Shown here one piece after another: positions 1 to 8,599 of a stretch of 64,000 nt of DNA; position 1 is the stretch's first letter; each line of letters starts with the position of its first letter. The notes under the pieces are model-generated. The model ran no database searches. It was not told the DNA's origin and saw only the letters and a program-made list of their open reading frames with translations. A program made the translations under genes and the position numbers. Origin of the DNA: Sphingomonas gellani (GTDB lineage Bacteria; Pseudomonadota; Alphaproteobacteria; Sphingomonadales; Sphingomonadaceae); NCBI RefSeq assembly GCF_900110035.1, contig NZ_FOCF01000007.1, positions 142,725 through 206,724 on the forward strand. Direction: 5' to 3'.

Positions 1-366
1 CGCACCGGCGACTATTCGGCAGGCTCCGCCTTCGACCAGATGCGCGCGCTGCTCGACCAGGGCGTGACGGCCGTGTTCTGCTTCAACGACGAGATGGCGA
101 TCGGCGCGATGCGGGCAATCGAGAAGGCGGGGCTGTCCTGCCCCGACCATGTGTCGGTGATCGGGTTCGACGACCTGCCGCTCGCGCGCTTCTTCCACCC
201 CGCGCTGACGACCATCGCGCAGCCAAAGGGCCTGATCGGACAGCGCGCGGTCGAGTTGCTCGTCTCGCTGTTGCACGGTGTGGAGCCGCCGGTTCGCCAG
301 CTGACGCTTCGCCACGAACTGGTGGTCCGCGGCAGCACCGCGCCAGTACGGGCCGCACTCGCCTGA
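1..366 (+). CDS. LacI-family transcriptional regulator, C-terminal part (cut by window edge)
   Basis: The reading frame is open from base 1, so this is the 3' part of a gene whose start lies outside the window. The visible residues fit the end of the periplasmic-binding-protein-like effector domain of LacI/GalR repressors: a stretch reading AVFCFNDEMAIGAMRAIEKA, then VSVIGFDDLPLARFFHPALT and a final ELLVSLLHG helix. In the family this domain binds a small effector, usually a sugar, and controls DNA binding of an N-terminal helix-turn-helix that is not visible here. The regulated genes are probably upstream of the window. Family assignment is firm; the effector cannot be told. Confidence 0.88.
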   Translation, partial: RTGDYSAGSAFDQMRALLDQGVTAVFCFNDEMAIGAMRAIEKAGLSCPDHVSVIGFDDLPLARFFHPALTTIAQPKGLIGQRAVELLVSLLHGVEPPVRQLTLRHELVVRGSTAPVRAALA

Positions 367-465
367 ACCACGTGCCTGCCGCCACGCTGCCCAAACCCGC
401 TTGCGCAACTTCGGAGGCGTCCGCTCGTTTCCCTGTCCAACGCGAACAGCGCAGGAGATCGAGAC

Positions 466-795
466 ATGCGGACCGGATCACTCATCCTCGCGGGTGCCCT
501 GCTGCTTCCGGCGGCTGCGATCGCCCAGCAATCGACCACGTCAACGGGCGGCAGCCAAGCCGCGCATTCGACGAAGCATACGCAGCACCGTGCCGGCAAA
601 AAGGCCGGATCGTCCCGCACCAGCGACGCCACGAAGTCGGGCACCATCGGCACGGGTCAGGTCGGGTCAGGTGCGACCACGACGACCACGCCGGACACCG
701 TGCAGCCGACCGACCAGACGATCGGACAGCCGGGTTCGACACTCGGCACGGGCAGCACGACGACCACCAGCGGCACCTCCACGCCGCCCCGCTGA
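466..795 (+). CDS. Small secreted Ser/Thr/Gly-rich protein, unknown function
   Basis: A 109-residue protein with a clear Sec signal peptide (positively charged start, hydrophobic stretch to about residue 19, AIAQQ cleavage region). The mature part is low complexity, dominated by Thr, Ser, Gly and Gln with runs such as TTTTT-like segments and a GSTLGTGSTTTTSGTS tail, plus a short basic patch near residues 43-49. A GCAGGAGA ribosome-binding sequence sits just before the ATG. No catalytic motif is visible. Low-complexity exported proteins of this size are common in sphingomonads; the role is unknown. It stands alone between the LacI-type gene and a convergent broken glucanase gene. Confidence 0.6.
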   Translation: MRTGSLILAGALLLPAAAIAQQSTTSTGGSQAAHSTKHTQHRAGKKAGSSRTSDATKSGTIGTGQVGSGATTTTTPDTVQPTDQTIGQPGSTLGTGSTTTTSGTSTPPR

Positions 796-907
796 ACCGC
801 GTTGGCGGAAGGTCGCCTCGACAGGGTGCGACCTTCACCAACCGATAGGTAGCGCGCGTGCGGCCGCTCAGCACACCGTTAAGCGAGAGCGCCCCCGCCG
901 CTGAAAC

Positions 908-1705
908 CTAGCGGTAAGTGGCGCCGAACCACCGGACGATGGCGATGCCGAACCCCTTGATCGGCTCCACGCCCCGCGCGGCGCCGTTGAACCACCAGTC
1001 ACCGTTCACGTTGCCCCCGCCGCGCAGCCAGTTGACCGCGCCCTTCGCGTCGATCGTGCCATAGCCCTGATACCCGCCGAACGGCACAAAGGTGACGTAA
1101 CCGCCGTTCGACGTGCCCACCTCCCTTGAGACGTTCCACCGCTTGCCATAGCGATCGGTGAACACGCCAAGCTGGCGCGTGGTCTTCGCCCAAGTCTGCG
1201 TCACGCCGGGTGCCTGCCAGAAGAACCCGATCTCGATCTTCTTCAGGTCGGCGCGGTTGGCGGCGCTGGTGAGATAGAATTCCATCAGCCCGTTGAACTC
1301 GGACGGATCGGCCGCATAATCGATGCCGTACGCGAAGGTGAGTTCGCCGATCGACTTGACCTGACGCGGGACCACCGACGTCGCGGTGCTGCCATTGTCG
1401 TAATTGCCCCAGGCGATGTGGTTGTAGCCCAGCACCCCACACTTGTGGGATGGCTGTTTGGGCCAGCGCCACGTCAGCTGGACGTTGTTCGTAACGGCCG
1501 CCGTTTCGTAGGTGATGGTGTTCCGGTAATCGCGCCCTTCCTTCATCGAAGTGTCGACGAACCGCGAGCACCAGGGCTATGCCATGAACTGGACTGACCC
1601 CACCCCGCTGGTCTGCTGGTCGCGGAGCATGGTGGCCTGCTGCGCGGTCGCTGGTAGCGCGATCGTTGAGAGGAGGGTGGCGAGGGTGTAACGCACATGG
1701 ATCAT
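908..1705 (-). pseudogene. GH12-like endoglucanase/xyloglucanase gene interrupted by an in-frame amber codon
   Basis: From an ATG at 1705 the frame encodes a signal peptide (MIHVRYTLATLLSTIALPAT, then AQQ) and continues to a TAG at 1577-1579 (codon 43). The same frame resumes immediately with PWCSRFVDTS and runs open to 908. The long downstream part (212 residues from an internal ATG at 1546) has the layout of glycoside hydrolase family 12: a beta-rich body, a strand carrying a Glu in IEIGFFW where the family has its nucleophile, and GVEPIKGFG near the end where the acid/base Glu is expected. GH12 enzymes cut beta-1,4-glucans or xyloglucan outside the cell. With the stop, no exported enzyme can be made unless the codon is read through or is a sequencing error. 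Family assignment is from remembered motif spacing, not a search. Confidence 0.62.
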
Positions 1706-2005
1706 CGTGCAAACTCGTTCCGGGCGGAGGCTTGATCTGGATCAGTCGGTCCAGTTCTCGCCACGCTTGATCGGCCGGGGCGGTATTTATCAGGCACTTG
1801 GATCATCTATGCGCCGTCGAAGCCGGTAGTGATCCGGCCTGGTTCGAGCCAGGCGAATCCTACCTGGCGACCGATTTGTCGACAGGCAGGGAGTCTAGGT
1901 CGGTAACTGAGACAGGGCTGTCCTCAAAATCGGACGAGGGCGCGAACGTGCCCGGCCGGGCCACGCCACGATACCGCAAACGTCCGGCCTTGGCCGACCT
2001 CAGCT
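1706..2005. other. Intergenic stretch with one stem-loop, no gene seen
   Basis: About 300 bases between the start of the GH12-like gene and the end of the next minus-strand gene. The only structure noted is a perfect 6-bp stem with a six-base loop at 1837-1854 (GCCTGG, loop TTCGAG, CCAGGC). It resembles a tRNA T-arm but has no matching acceptor or anticodon arms. No convincing coding sequence is present. Confidence 0.5.
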
Positions 2006-4399
2006 TCAGCCGTCGACGCGCACCTCCGCCTTCGCCCCGGCCACATCTCGCAGCCACAGGGTCAGGCGGCCGGTCGTGGGCCGGGGAACGTCGATGGTCG
2101 CACCCGTGAACCCATCGGGGACGGCGGTGGCGCCCGCCGTGTCGGCCCCGCCACCGACCGCGCTGATCAGGAACAGGTCGCGCCCGGTGAGCTGGCAGGT
2201 GTTGACCGACGTGTCGCAGCGTACCGTGTCCAACGTCGGCAACCGCACCACGGCGATCAGGGGTCGCCACGGACCGGCCACGCCGTTCTGCACGACGCGG
2301 AAACGCAGCGGCCCCATCGCGCCGCTGCCCAGCGCTTGGCTGGGCACCAGTTCGGCAAAGGCGATCCCGGCGTCCTGCAAGCGGATCGGCAGGCTCGCCG
2401 TCCGGCCCGTCGCGCCCGCCTCTACCTCCACCGTGTCGCCAACGGAGAAGCGGATCGCCCCCTCCGCCTTGAGCGAGAAGGTCAGCCTTGCGTCCTGCGG
2501 CATCAGCCCGGTGCCCTGAACCTCCAGGCGCACTTTGCCCGGCGCCGCCTGCTGCACCGACTGGCCGACCAGCGTCGCGGCCGGACGTGGCGTGGACACC
2601 ATCACCTTTGCCGACAGGCTGCGCCCGTCCACCAGAGCCACTCGCGCCTGTGCCGACTGGCCGGCCTTCACATCCAGCGCCCCCGTCTCGCCCGCAATCA
2701 TCTCCAGCCGATCGCCCGACGCGACCCGGTCGAGTGCGCCCGGTCGGAACGTCGTACCGGCCAGGCTCAGGCTGGCGACCTGATCCAACCGCGTGCCGGT
2801 CAGCACCCCCTCGCGGTCGCCGGCATGCAGGCTGAACCCGTCGATGCGCGCGACCTCCGCATAGGCGTGGAGCGCGACGCGCTGCGGACCCTGCGTGCCC
2901 TGGCTGTGCACCAGGATAGCGATCGGCCCCGGCTTCGCGTCAGTCAGCGGCACCTTGACCGCGATCCGCTCCGCCCCCTGTCGCGTCCAGGTGGCCGGCA
3001 CCGCCTGTCCGTCACGCTCCGCCTCGATCCGGGACACGCACGCCGCCGCGCCGCCGTCCAGAACCAGCGGCGTGTCGCGCCCCACCACCAGCGAGGCGTC
3101 GCCGGCCGCTTTCCAGCTTTGCGAAGGCGCAACCAGGCGGAAGGTGGGTCCGTCAAAGGGCTGGAACCCCCACAACCCATGCAGCGTACCCTGGACCGGG
3201 GCCCCGGCCGGTGCTGTGGCCGCCAGAACTTGCGTACCATCGACGACATATCCGCCCAGCACAGGGTCCGCGGTTGCAGGCACGTCACGCGACACGCCGT
3301 TCGCGCCGCGGACCCGCAACGCCATCTGCCGCGCGTAGTCGGTGGCGAACACCAGAGGCGCGCCAGTCACGGGCAGCACCAGCCGGGGCTCCGTCGCGCA
3401 TAGAGTGTCGTCCGCTTTGACGGACAGCGGCGGCGTGGTGGCGGCGGCGACGCTGGGCAACGCCGCGACCAGCACCGATTGCGGCTTTCGGAAGGACGGG
3501 ACGGCGTTCAGCAGCAGCCCGGTCAGCTCGCCACGCGGCACGCCCAAAGCGGGGATGAACTGCAACTGCGCCGACTGGAAGGCACCGAGCAGCCGCGCCA
3601 CGTCGCGCACCACGCCGATATACGGGCTGTAATAGCCGAACCCCGCCTGCGGCGTGGCGCTGAGCTGAAGCGCGATGTCCGCCGGCGTTCCCGCCAGCGT
3701 CTGCGCGATCGAGCTGGTCTGGCCATCGGCCAGGACGGCCGCGTTGCTGCCCTGTGTCAGGCAGGCGGCGCGCGCATCGGTCTGACGCAGCAGGCAGTCG
3801 GTGTCGAGCTTCACCGCCAGACTGCGCGCGAGTTGTGGCGACACGTCGTTCAACTCGGCCGCATCGCGCGTCCGGACGTGATCCACAAACGTCTCCAGCC
3901 GGGCGCGGTCGAGCATCGCCTGGTTGAGTTCCTGCGACGCACGCACGAACGCGCCGGGTCGCCCGCGTATGGCGGAACTGACCGCATCCACCGCACCGCC
4001 CGTGTCCGGCACCAACAGCAGCACCGCCTGCCCCGCCCCATCCGGCACGACCGCGTCGATCGTCGCCTTTTTCGCCTTCCACGTCTCGACATCGAACAGC
4101 CAGTCCTTGGGCGGCGGGTTGGTCGCTCCGCGCAGAAAGGCCAGCACCATGCGGTATCGCGCGCCCTGCTTGGCGGGCAGGTCGGCGGTGATCCGCAGCC
4201 GGTCGCCCGCCGACAGGTTCGGCACCTGCGACAGCGGCAGGGTCACGCCGTCATGGCTGACCGACACCCGGATCGACGGGCCGACGAGATCGAACGCCGC
4301 CGCCTGAGCGTGCACCGCGCCGCCCTGCACGGTCGCCGCGCCCATGCAGGCCAGGGGAAGCCAGCGCAGCGCGCGACGGGAAAGCGCCTTTCGAACCAT
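2006..4399 (-). CDS. Large exported protein with beta-sandwich-like C-terminal half, unknown function
   Basis: A 797-residue protein starting at ATG 4399. The frame is open further upstream, but residues from this Met form a classic signal peptide (MVRKALSRRALRWLPLACMG, ending VHAQA), so the longer start is rejected. The first half after the signal has an Ala-rich helical character. From about residue 520 the chain looks like successive Ig/IPT-TIG-like beta domains, for example GVLTGTRLDQVASLSLAGTT, followed by a conserved pair of Cys in CDTSVNTC near residue 740. No catalytic motif is recognisable. It is probably periplasmic or surface-exposed. It is the last gene on its strand and lies 65 bases after the MaoC-like gene, with which it may be cotranscribed. 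Confidence 0.72.
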   Translation of the reverse strand: MVRKALSRRALRWLPLACMGAATVQGGAVHAQAAAFDLVGPSIRVSVSHDGVTLPLSQVPNLSAGDRLRITADLPAKQGARYRMVLAFLRGATNPPPKDWLFDVETWKAKKATIDAVVPDGAGQAVLLLVPDTGGAVDAVSSAIRGRPGAFVRASQELNQAMLDRARLETFVDHVRTRDAAELNDVSPQLARSLAVKLDTDCLLRQTDARAACLTQGSNAAVLADGQTSSIAQTLAGTPADIALQLSATPQAGFGYYSPYIGVVRDVARLLGAFQSAQLQFIPALGVPRGELTGLLLNAVPSFRKPQSVLVAALPSVAAATTPPLSVKADDTLCATEPRLVLPVTGAPLVFATDYARQMALRVRGANGVSRDVPATADPVLGGYVVDGTQVLAATAPAGAPVQGTLHGLWGFQPFDGPTFRLVAPSQSWKAAGDASLVVGRDTPLVLDGGAAACVSRIEAERDGQAVPATWTRQGAERIAVKVPLTDAKPGPIAILVHSQGTQGPQRVALHAYAEVARIDGFSLHAGDREGVLTGTRLDQVASLSLAGTTFRPGALDRVASGDRLEMIAGETGALDVKAGQSAQARVALVDGRSLSAKVMVSTPRPAATLVGQSVQQAAPGKVRLEVQGTGLMPQDARLTFSLKAEGAIRFSVGDTVEVEAGATGRTASLPIRLQDAGIAFAELVPSQALGSGAMGPLRFRVVQNGVAGPWRPLIAVVRLPTLDTVRCDTSVNTCQLTGRDLFLISAVGGGADTAGATAVPDGFTGATIDVPRPTTGRLTLWLRDVAGAKAEVRVDG

Positions 4400-4464
4400 G
4401 CGCGCTTCATAACCCGCTGCCGCTTCGCCGCAACGACCCATGGCCGCCGCCGCCTTGGCCGATG

Positions 4465-4917
4465 TCAGTCGCCGCGAACGGGTATCTGGATCAGGGTTTC
4501 CATCGTCATCGCCACCGCGCCCGTTTGGTTTACGACCGTGGTCGACATGCGGATGCGGCCATAGGCCGGGTTCTTGCTCGACCGTACGACCTCCAGCACC
4601 TCTCGCGTCGCGATCAGGATGTCGCCGGGTCGCACCGGCAGCAACCAGCACAGATTGTCCATGCGAATACCCAGCAATGGGGTGCCCCCGAACGGCGCCG
4701 ACAGGACGAAGTCGCGCATCACCAGTGACGCCACATGCCAGCCACTGGCGATCAGGCCGCCGAAACGACCCTCGCTCGCGGCGGCGTTATCGATATGCAT
4801 CGGTTGCGGGTCGAACTCGGTCGCGAATGCGACGACCGCCTCCCGCGTGATCGCGATCGGCGCACCCGTGGAGGTTTCGCCTGGCACGATATCTTCCAGG
4901 TAGCGGTCTTGCGGCAT
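4465..4917 (-). CDS. MaoC-like (R)-specific enoyl hydratase / hot-dog domain protein
   Basis: A 150-residue single hot-dog domain. The segment FATEFDPQPMHIDNAAASEG matches the MaoC hydratase signature, in which an Asp and a His (D and H of the DPQPMHID block) activate water for hydration of trans-2-enoyl-CoA. It is followed by FGGLIASGWH, also typical. Family members act in the cytoplasm in fatty-acid, PHA or acyl-CoA side pathways; the exact substrate cannot be assigned. Two ATGs six bases apart are possible. A GGAG lies one base before the outer one but at proper spacing (7) before the inner one at 4917, so the inner start is chosen. It precedes the large exported protein gene on the same strand. 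Confidence 0.82.
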   Translation of the reverse strand: MPQDRYLEDIVPGETSTGAPIAITREAVVAFATEFDPQPMHIDNAAASEGRFGGLIASGWHVASLVMRDFVLSAPFGGTPLLGIRMDNLCWLLPVRPGDILIATREVLEVVRSSKNPAYGRIRMSTTVVNQTGAVAMTMETLIQIPVRGD

Positions 4918-5038
4918 CGTCATACTCCGACAGGCGAACAGCGCAGGGTCGCCCGGTCATCCCTTACATGCCGCCCCGCCGGCTTCGTCAACTCGCCCTT
5001 CGGATGATCCACAGGACTTGGCGAGGCACCACCGCCCG

Positions 5039-6163
5039 TCAATCAATCGTGACGCGCCAACTGCCATCACGCTGATGGTGGAAACGCGCTGGTGCCACCT
5101 GCGTGTCGGGCAAGCGGCCGATCAGGGTGTCAGCCATGTCGCTCGGGCGGCTGTAGCGTATCCGGTAGATCGGGAGTCCGGCGCGGTGATCATGCACCCT
5201 AGCGAAATGCGTCGTGAACGGCCGCGCGGTCGCCAGCGCCGTCTCCATGCGCGCGGCGACAACACCCGCCGAGATGGCGAACGGCACGATCGTCAGCAGC
5301 ATGCCGAGGCGTGACAGCCACTCCGCGACCGGATGCGACGCCGCCGACGGCGCAAGCACGCCCCTTACCCGGTGGGCGATGTCGAACGGGCGGGCCTGCG
5401 AATAGCCGGCTGCCAGCGGTACGGGATGCCCCAGGACGTGGAGCAGGGTCATGGCGTAGGTCCGGCGCGTCGCAGCGTCCGCATCCCGGAGGACGGCCGC
5501 GTCGCAGCTCTCCTCGCGCGCCAGCGCCAGCCGCCTGCGCGCCCACCGCGCGGCGGGACACCACCAGAACAGCGCGCCGGCGCACGCCTCCAACCACAAT
5601 TGCAGGTTGTCGCGCCGTCGCGCGTGCGTGAATTCATGCTCGCAGATCAGCTGAAGCTGCACCGCGTCCAACTGCGCGATCAATCCCTCCGGCACCAGCA
5701 CCACCGGCCGCAACCAGCCCGCCAGCATCGGTGTCGGCGCGTCGCTGCTGATGCGGACCGGCACACGCTGAGGGATCGCGATCGTGCCCCGCATCGGCCC
5801 GGTGGCCCGGATCATCGCGAGCACATGCGCCGTTGCGCGCGCCAGACCGATCAAGCGCAGCACCGCACCGGTGACCACGACCAGGAGCAGCACCGCCACC
5901 AGCCAGGCGATGCGGTCAGGTCCCGCCACGCGGGTCAACCCCGCCGCGACCAGCGTGCCCGTACCCTCGATCCGGCGCGGGAGGGCGATCGCGAACCAGA
6001 TTGTCAGCACGGCCGCCACCGGCCCACACCAACAGGCCAGCACCCATGACGTGTAGCGCGCGTGCGCCGACGCCCATCTGTCCGCGACCGCCGCGCACAG
6101 ACACCCCGCTGCGCCTGCCAGCGACGCGGCGATCAGCGCCACCAGCACGCCGAGGACCGTCAC
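5039..6163 (-). CDS. M56-family (BlaR1/MecR1-like) membrane metallopeptidase
   Basis: A 374-residue membrane protein with hydrophobic segments near residues 1-20, 38-60, 85-106 and 270-292. The zinc-protease motif HEFTH (about 176-180) is followed by EESCD (217-221), the downstream zinc-binding region of M56 peptidases. In BlaR1-type systems the peptidase is activated by a signal and leads to cleavage of the partner repressor. Here the periplasmic C-terminal part (about 293-374) is only some 80 residues, with a PIYRIRYSRPSDMADTLIG stretch, and has no penicillin-binding domain, so a beta-lactam signal is unlikely. The GTG start overlaps the stop of the upstream BlaI gene (GTGA), showing coupled translation. 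Confidence 0.85.
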   Translation of the reverse strand: MTVLGVLVALIAASLAGAAGCLCAAVADRWASAHARYTSWVLACWCGPVAAVLTIWFAIALPRRIEGTGTLVAAGLTRVAGPDRIAWLVAVLLLVVVTGAVLRLIGLARATAHVLAMIRATGPMRGTIAIPQRVPVRISSDAPTPMLAGWLRPVVLVPEGLIAQLDAVQLQLICEHEFTHARRRDNLQLWLEACAGALFWWCPAARWARRRLALAREESCDAAVLRDADAATRRTYAMTLLHVLGHPVPLAAGYSQARPFDIAHRVRGVLAPSAASHPVAEWLSRLGMLLTIVPFAISAGVVAARMETALATARPFTTHFARVHDHRAGLPIYRIRYSRPSDMADTLIGRLPDTQVAPARFHHQRDGSWRVTID

Positions 6164-6528
6164 TGCGGATCATCCGACCGATTTATCAGGTCGACGATCT
6201 CGGCCAACTCCGCCTCGCTCAACAGCGAACTTCCGGCAAAGGCGTTGACGGGCAGGTCGCCGCGAACCTCCAGCACTCCGCGTGTCAGTCGGCGGATCAC
6301 ACTGCCGAGCACCTGGACCTTGCCGTGTGTCGCCGCATAGACGGCAACACCGTGCACCGTGTCGCGCGTCAGCAGATCCTTGCCGCGCATACGTTCCAGC
6401 ATCGTGCGCGTGGTCGAGATCGACCAGTCGTTAAGGCCGCCGAGCCGGTCATGGAGCTCGCGCGCGCTGAGCCGGTCATGCTCCCAGAACAGCTTCAGGA
6501 TTTCGAGTTCGTTGGCGTTCGGCTGCAT
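6160..6528 (-). CDS. BlaI/MecI/CopY-family transcriptional repressor
   Basis: A 122-residue protein with the family's winged-helix domain at the N-terminus (ELEILKLFWEHDRLSARELH, then WSISTTRTMLERMRGKDLL). In this family the protein dimerises, represses its own operon, and is inactivated when cleaved near the junction of its two domains by the M56 partner. The partner peptidase gene follows directly with a 4-base overlap. It is transcribed away from the thioredoxin-like gene, so a shared operator in the roughly 115-base gap is expected. What signal relieves repression is unknown. Confidence 0.9.
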   Translation of the reverse strand: MQPNANELEILKLFWEHDRLSARELHDRLGGLNDWSISTTRTMLERMRGKDLLTRDTVHGVAVYAATHGKVQVLGSVIRRLTRGVLEVRGDLPVNAFAGSSLLSEAELAEIVDLINRSDDPQ

Positions 6529-6574
6529 CGTTCCTCCACACTACTCTCGCCATCTGCGTACGCCAAGCGAGTGC

Positions 6575-6615
6575 ATGCGTTACATCATGTTGACTCACAC
6601 GACATTTGTGGCGCA
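6575..6615. promoter_or_regulatory. Candidate BlaI operator between divergent genes
   Basis: Two imperfect dyads lie in the gap between the BlaI gene and the divergent thioredoxin-like gene: ACAT-C-ATGT, and about ten bases later an ACGACA-TT-TGTGGC quasi-palindrome. Family operators are often built on ACA/TGT half-sites. Placement and symmetry are suggestive only; boundaries are good to a base or two. Confidence 0.35.
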
Positions 6616-6644
6616 GGTGAGCTAAGGATGATGAGAGGTGAGCG

Positions 6645-7349
6645 ATGGCAACGGATTTCCTGAAGCGGCGCGAGGTGCTCGCCGGTGGCATCATGACCAC
6701 GCTCGCCTTGGGCAGCGGTACGGCGTGGAGCGCGATGGCCGAACGCTCGATCTTTGCCGGAACGGCGCTCGCGTCCAATCCGCTGGCAGCCAGCTTCAAG
6801 CGGGTTCCCGCCGGGCTGGCCACGCCCGCCACGACCCTGTTGTCCGTGGCTGGTGAGGGCCGTCTGACCAACCTGCGCAACCCGGCGACGCTGGTTTCGA
6901 TCTGGGCGGATTGGTGCGGTCCCTGCCTGGCGGAGATGCACGACCTGGCGGCGCTCCGGGCGCGTCACCAGGGCACGGGGTTCGAGGTCATCGCGGTGCT
7001 GCAGGGGAGCGCACTGGACGTGCGCGCCGCCCGCGCGAAGCTGGATGGCCTGAACGCCGCCGCGCTGCCCAGCTGGATCGAGCCGAAAGGCGCCAGCATC
7101 GCGGATGCGCTTGCCACCCCGGCCGGCGGCAAGGGCTTCTCGCTGCCGTGCAACCTGCTGCTCGACCGACGCGGCCATGTGCGGGCCCGCGCCTTTGGCA
7201 GCCATGTCCTGACCTCGGTGGACATGAAGAACGGTGAGGTCACCGCCACCGGCAAACAGCAATTGTCACATGCCCGCACGACATGGTCGCTGCCCGCGGC
7301 CGACCTGTTCGCGAGGGCGCTTGCGGACGGCCTGCTCGACCGGGTCTAG
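6645..7349 (+). CDS. Exported TlpA-like thioredoxin-fold protein
   Basis: A 234-residue protein. Residues 5-31 resemble a Tat signal (LKRREVLAGG plus a hydrophobic stretch). The thioredoxin fold carries WCGPC at about residues 90-94 within SIWADWCGPCLAEMHDL, and LPCNLLLDRRG later supplies the cis-Pro region of TlpA/ResA-type proteins. Such proteins act as periplasmic thiol-disulfide reductases. Its divergent placement next to the BlaI/M56 pair suggests it could be controlled by that pair, possibly linking the signal to envelope redox damage (inference). A third Cys next to the cis-Pro is unusual. Confidence 0.82.
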   Translation: MATDFLKRREVLAGGIMTTLALGSGTAWSAMAERSIFAGTALASNPLAASFKRVPAGLATPATTLLSVAGEGRLTNLRNPATLVSIWADWCGPCLAEMHDLAALRARHQGTGFEVIAVLQGSALDVRAARAKLDGLNAAALPSWIEPKGASIADALATPAGGKGFSLPCNLLLDRRGHVRARAFGSHVLTSVDMKNGEVTATGKQQLSHARTTWSLPAADLFARALADGLLDRV

Positions 7350-7531
7350 CGATCGGCGGCCGGCATGCCGCGCGGTTTATGCGGCCGACCGGCACCGGTT
7401 GTTCTGAATGCCGTTCAGGACCCAGTGGCTCGCCACCAAGCGGCTCCGGGGTCGGCGGAACAAGTCGCCCGGCCGGCAACATGGATCACCGCCGGCACGG
7501 CACGAACCGATCGGCCGGGCGTTCTGACGGC

Positions 7532-8599
7532 TTGATTACGCCTCATCTTCATGCCGTTGGCACCGCCGTCCCCGACCACGACATCCACGCCGCGTTCCTC
7601 GGCTGGGCCCGGTCGCAGATTCCGAACCCGCGGGAGGCGCGGCTGTTCGATCGGATGGCGGCGCGATCGGGGATAGGGCATCGCTGGACGGTGCTGCCCG
7701 TTCGGGAGGACGGCGGCTCTCCGATCGGGCCGGGCGGGTTTTACGGAGAGGCCGTGCTGCCTGGGACCGCGGCGCGCATGGCAATCTATGCCGAACAGGC
7801 GCCGGTGCTGGCGCTGGAGGCGATCGGCGCGCTGGCGGAACGGGTGCCGCTGGACGGCATCACCCATCTGATCGTGGCGAGTTGTACCGGCTTCGTGGCG
7901 CCAGGCATCGACCAGATCGTCGCGCGCCGTCTCGGTCTCGCGCCATCGGTGGAGCGCCTGCTGATCGGGTTCATGGGCTGCTACGCCGCCATCGCCGCCC
8001 TGCGCAATGCGCGCCACATCGTCCGGTCCGAACCGACGGCGCGCGTGCTGGTCGTCTGTGTCGAACTGCCCACGCTGCACATGCAGGCGGACGAGACGCT
8101 GGAGCCCCTGCTCGGCCAGTTGCAGTTCGGCGATGGTGCTGCCGCCGCGCTTGTCGCCGCCGAGCCGGTCGGACTCGCGCTGGGACGGCCCTTCGCCACC
8201 ACCCTGCCCGATTCGCATGGACTGATCCGCTGGGACATCACCGACACCGGCTTCGTCATGCACCTGTCGGGCGAGGTGCCGGGACGGATCGCCGCCGGGC
8301 TGGCCGATCCGGATTTCGCGCGCGCCGTCACCGGCGGGGTGCCGGCGGAGGGGGTCGATGGCTGGGCCGTGCATGCGGGCGGCCGGTCGATCCTGGATGC
8401 GGTGCAGGGTGCGCTGCACCTGAGCCCTGATGCGCTCGACGCCTCGCGTCGCGTGCTGGCGGCGAACGGCAACATGTCGTCCGCGACACTGATGTTCGTC
8501 CTGTCCGAGATGCTCGAACGTACCGTGGATCGGGGTGTCGCGATCGCCTTCGGCCCCGGCCTGGCCGCCGAGGGGTTCAGCTTCGCGAGCGCGCGATGA
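7532..8599 (+). CDS. Type III polyketide synthase (chalcone synthase-like)
   Basis: From the TTG at 7532 the protein is 355 residues, the normal length of the family. All three catalytic positions are present: the nucleophile Cys in LIVASCTGF (about 118), His in WAVHAGG (281) and Asn in GNMSSAT (314). These enzymes extend an acyl-CoA starter with malonyl-CoA and cyclise it to resorcinols, pyrones or related rings in the cytoplasm. The frame is open back to 7283, but that segment is Gly/Arg/Pro-rich and lacks family similarity; an ATG at 7481 is the other possible start. It is the first gene of a three-gene coupled set and overlaps the methyltransferase by ATGA. Confidence 0.88.
   Translation: MITPHLHAVGTAVPDHDIHAAFLGWARSQIPNPREARLFDRMAARSGIGHRWTVLPVREDGGSPIGPGGFYGEAVLPGTAARMAIYAEQAPVLALEAIGALAERVPLDGITHLIVASCTGFVAPGIDQIVARRLGLAPSVERLLIGFMGCYAAIAALRNARHIVRSEPTARVLVVCVELPTLHMQADETLEPLLGQLQFGDGAAAALVAAEPVGLALGRPFATTLPDSHGLIRWDITDTGFVMHLSGEVPGRIAAGLADPDFARAVTGGVPAEGVDGWAVHAGGRSILDAVQGALHLSPDALDASRRVLAANGNMSSATLMFVLSEMLERTVDRGVAIAFGPGLAAEGFSFASAR

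Noticed and set aside
1830..1860. tRNA-like T-arm (GGTTCGAGCC)
   Set aside because: The loop has six bases instead of seven, and there is no pairing acceptor stem, anticodon arm or D-arm at the required distances.
7283..7531. N-terminal extension of the polyketide synthase
   Set aside because: Overlaps the end of the thioredoxin-like gene and is Gly/Arg/Pro-rich with no similarity to the family; the protein is full length without it.
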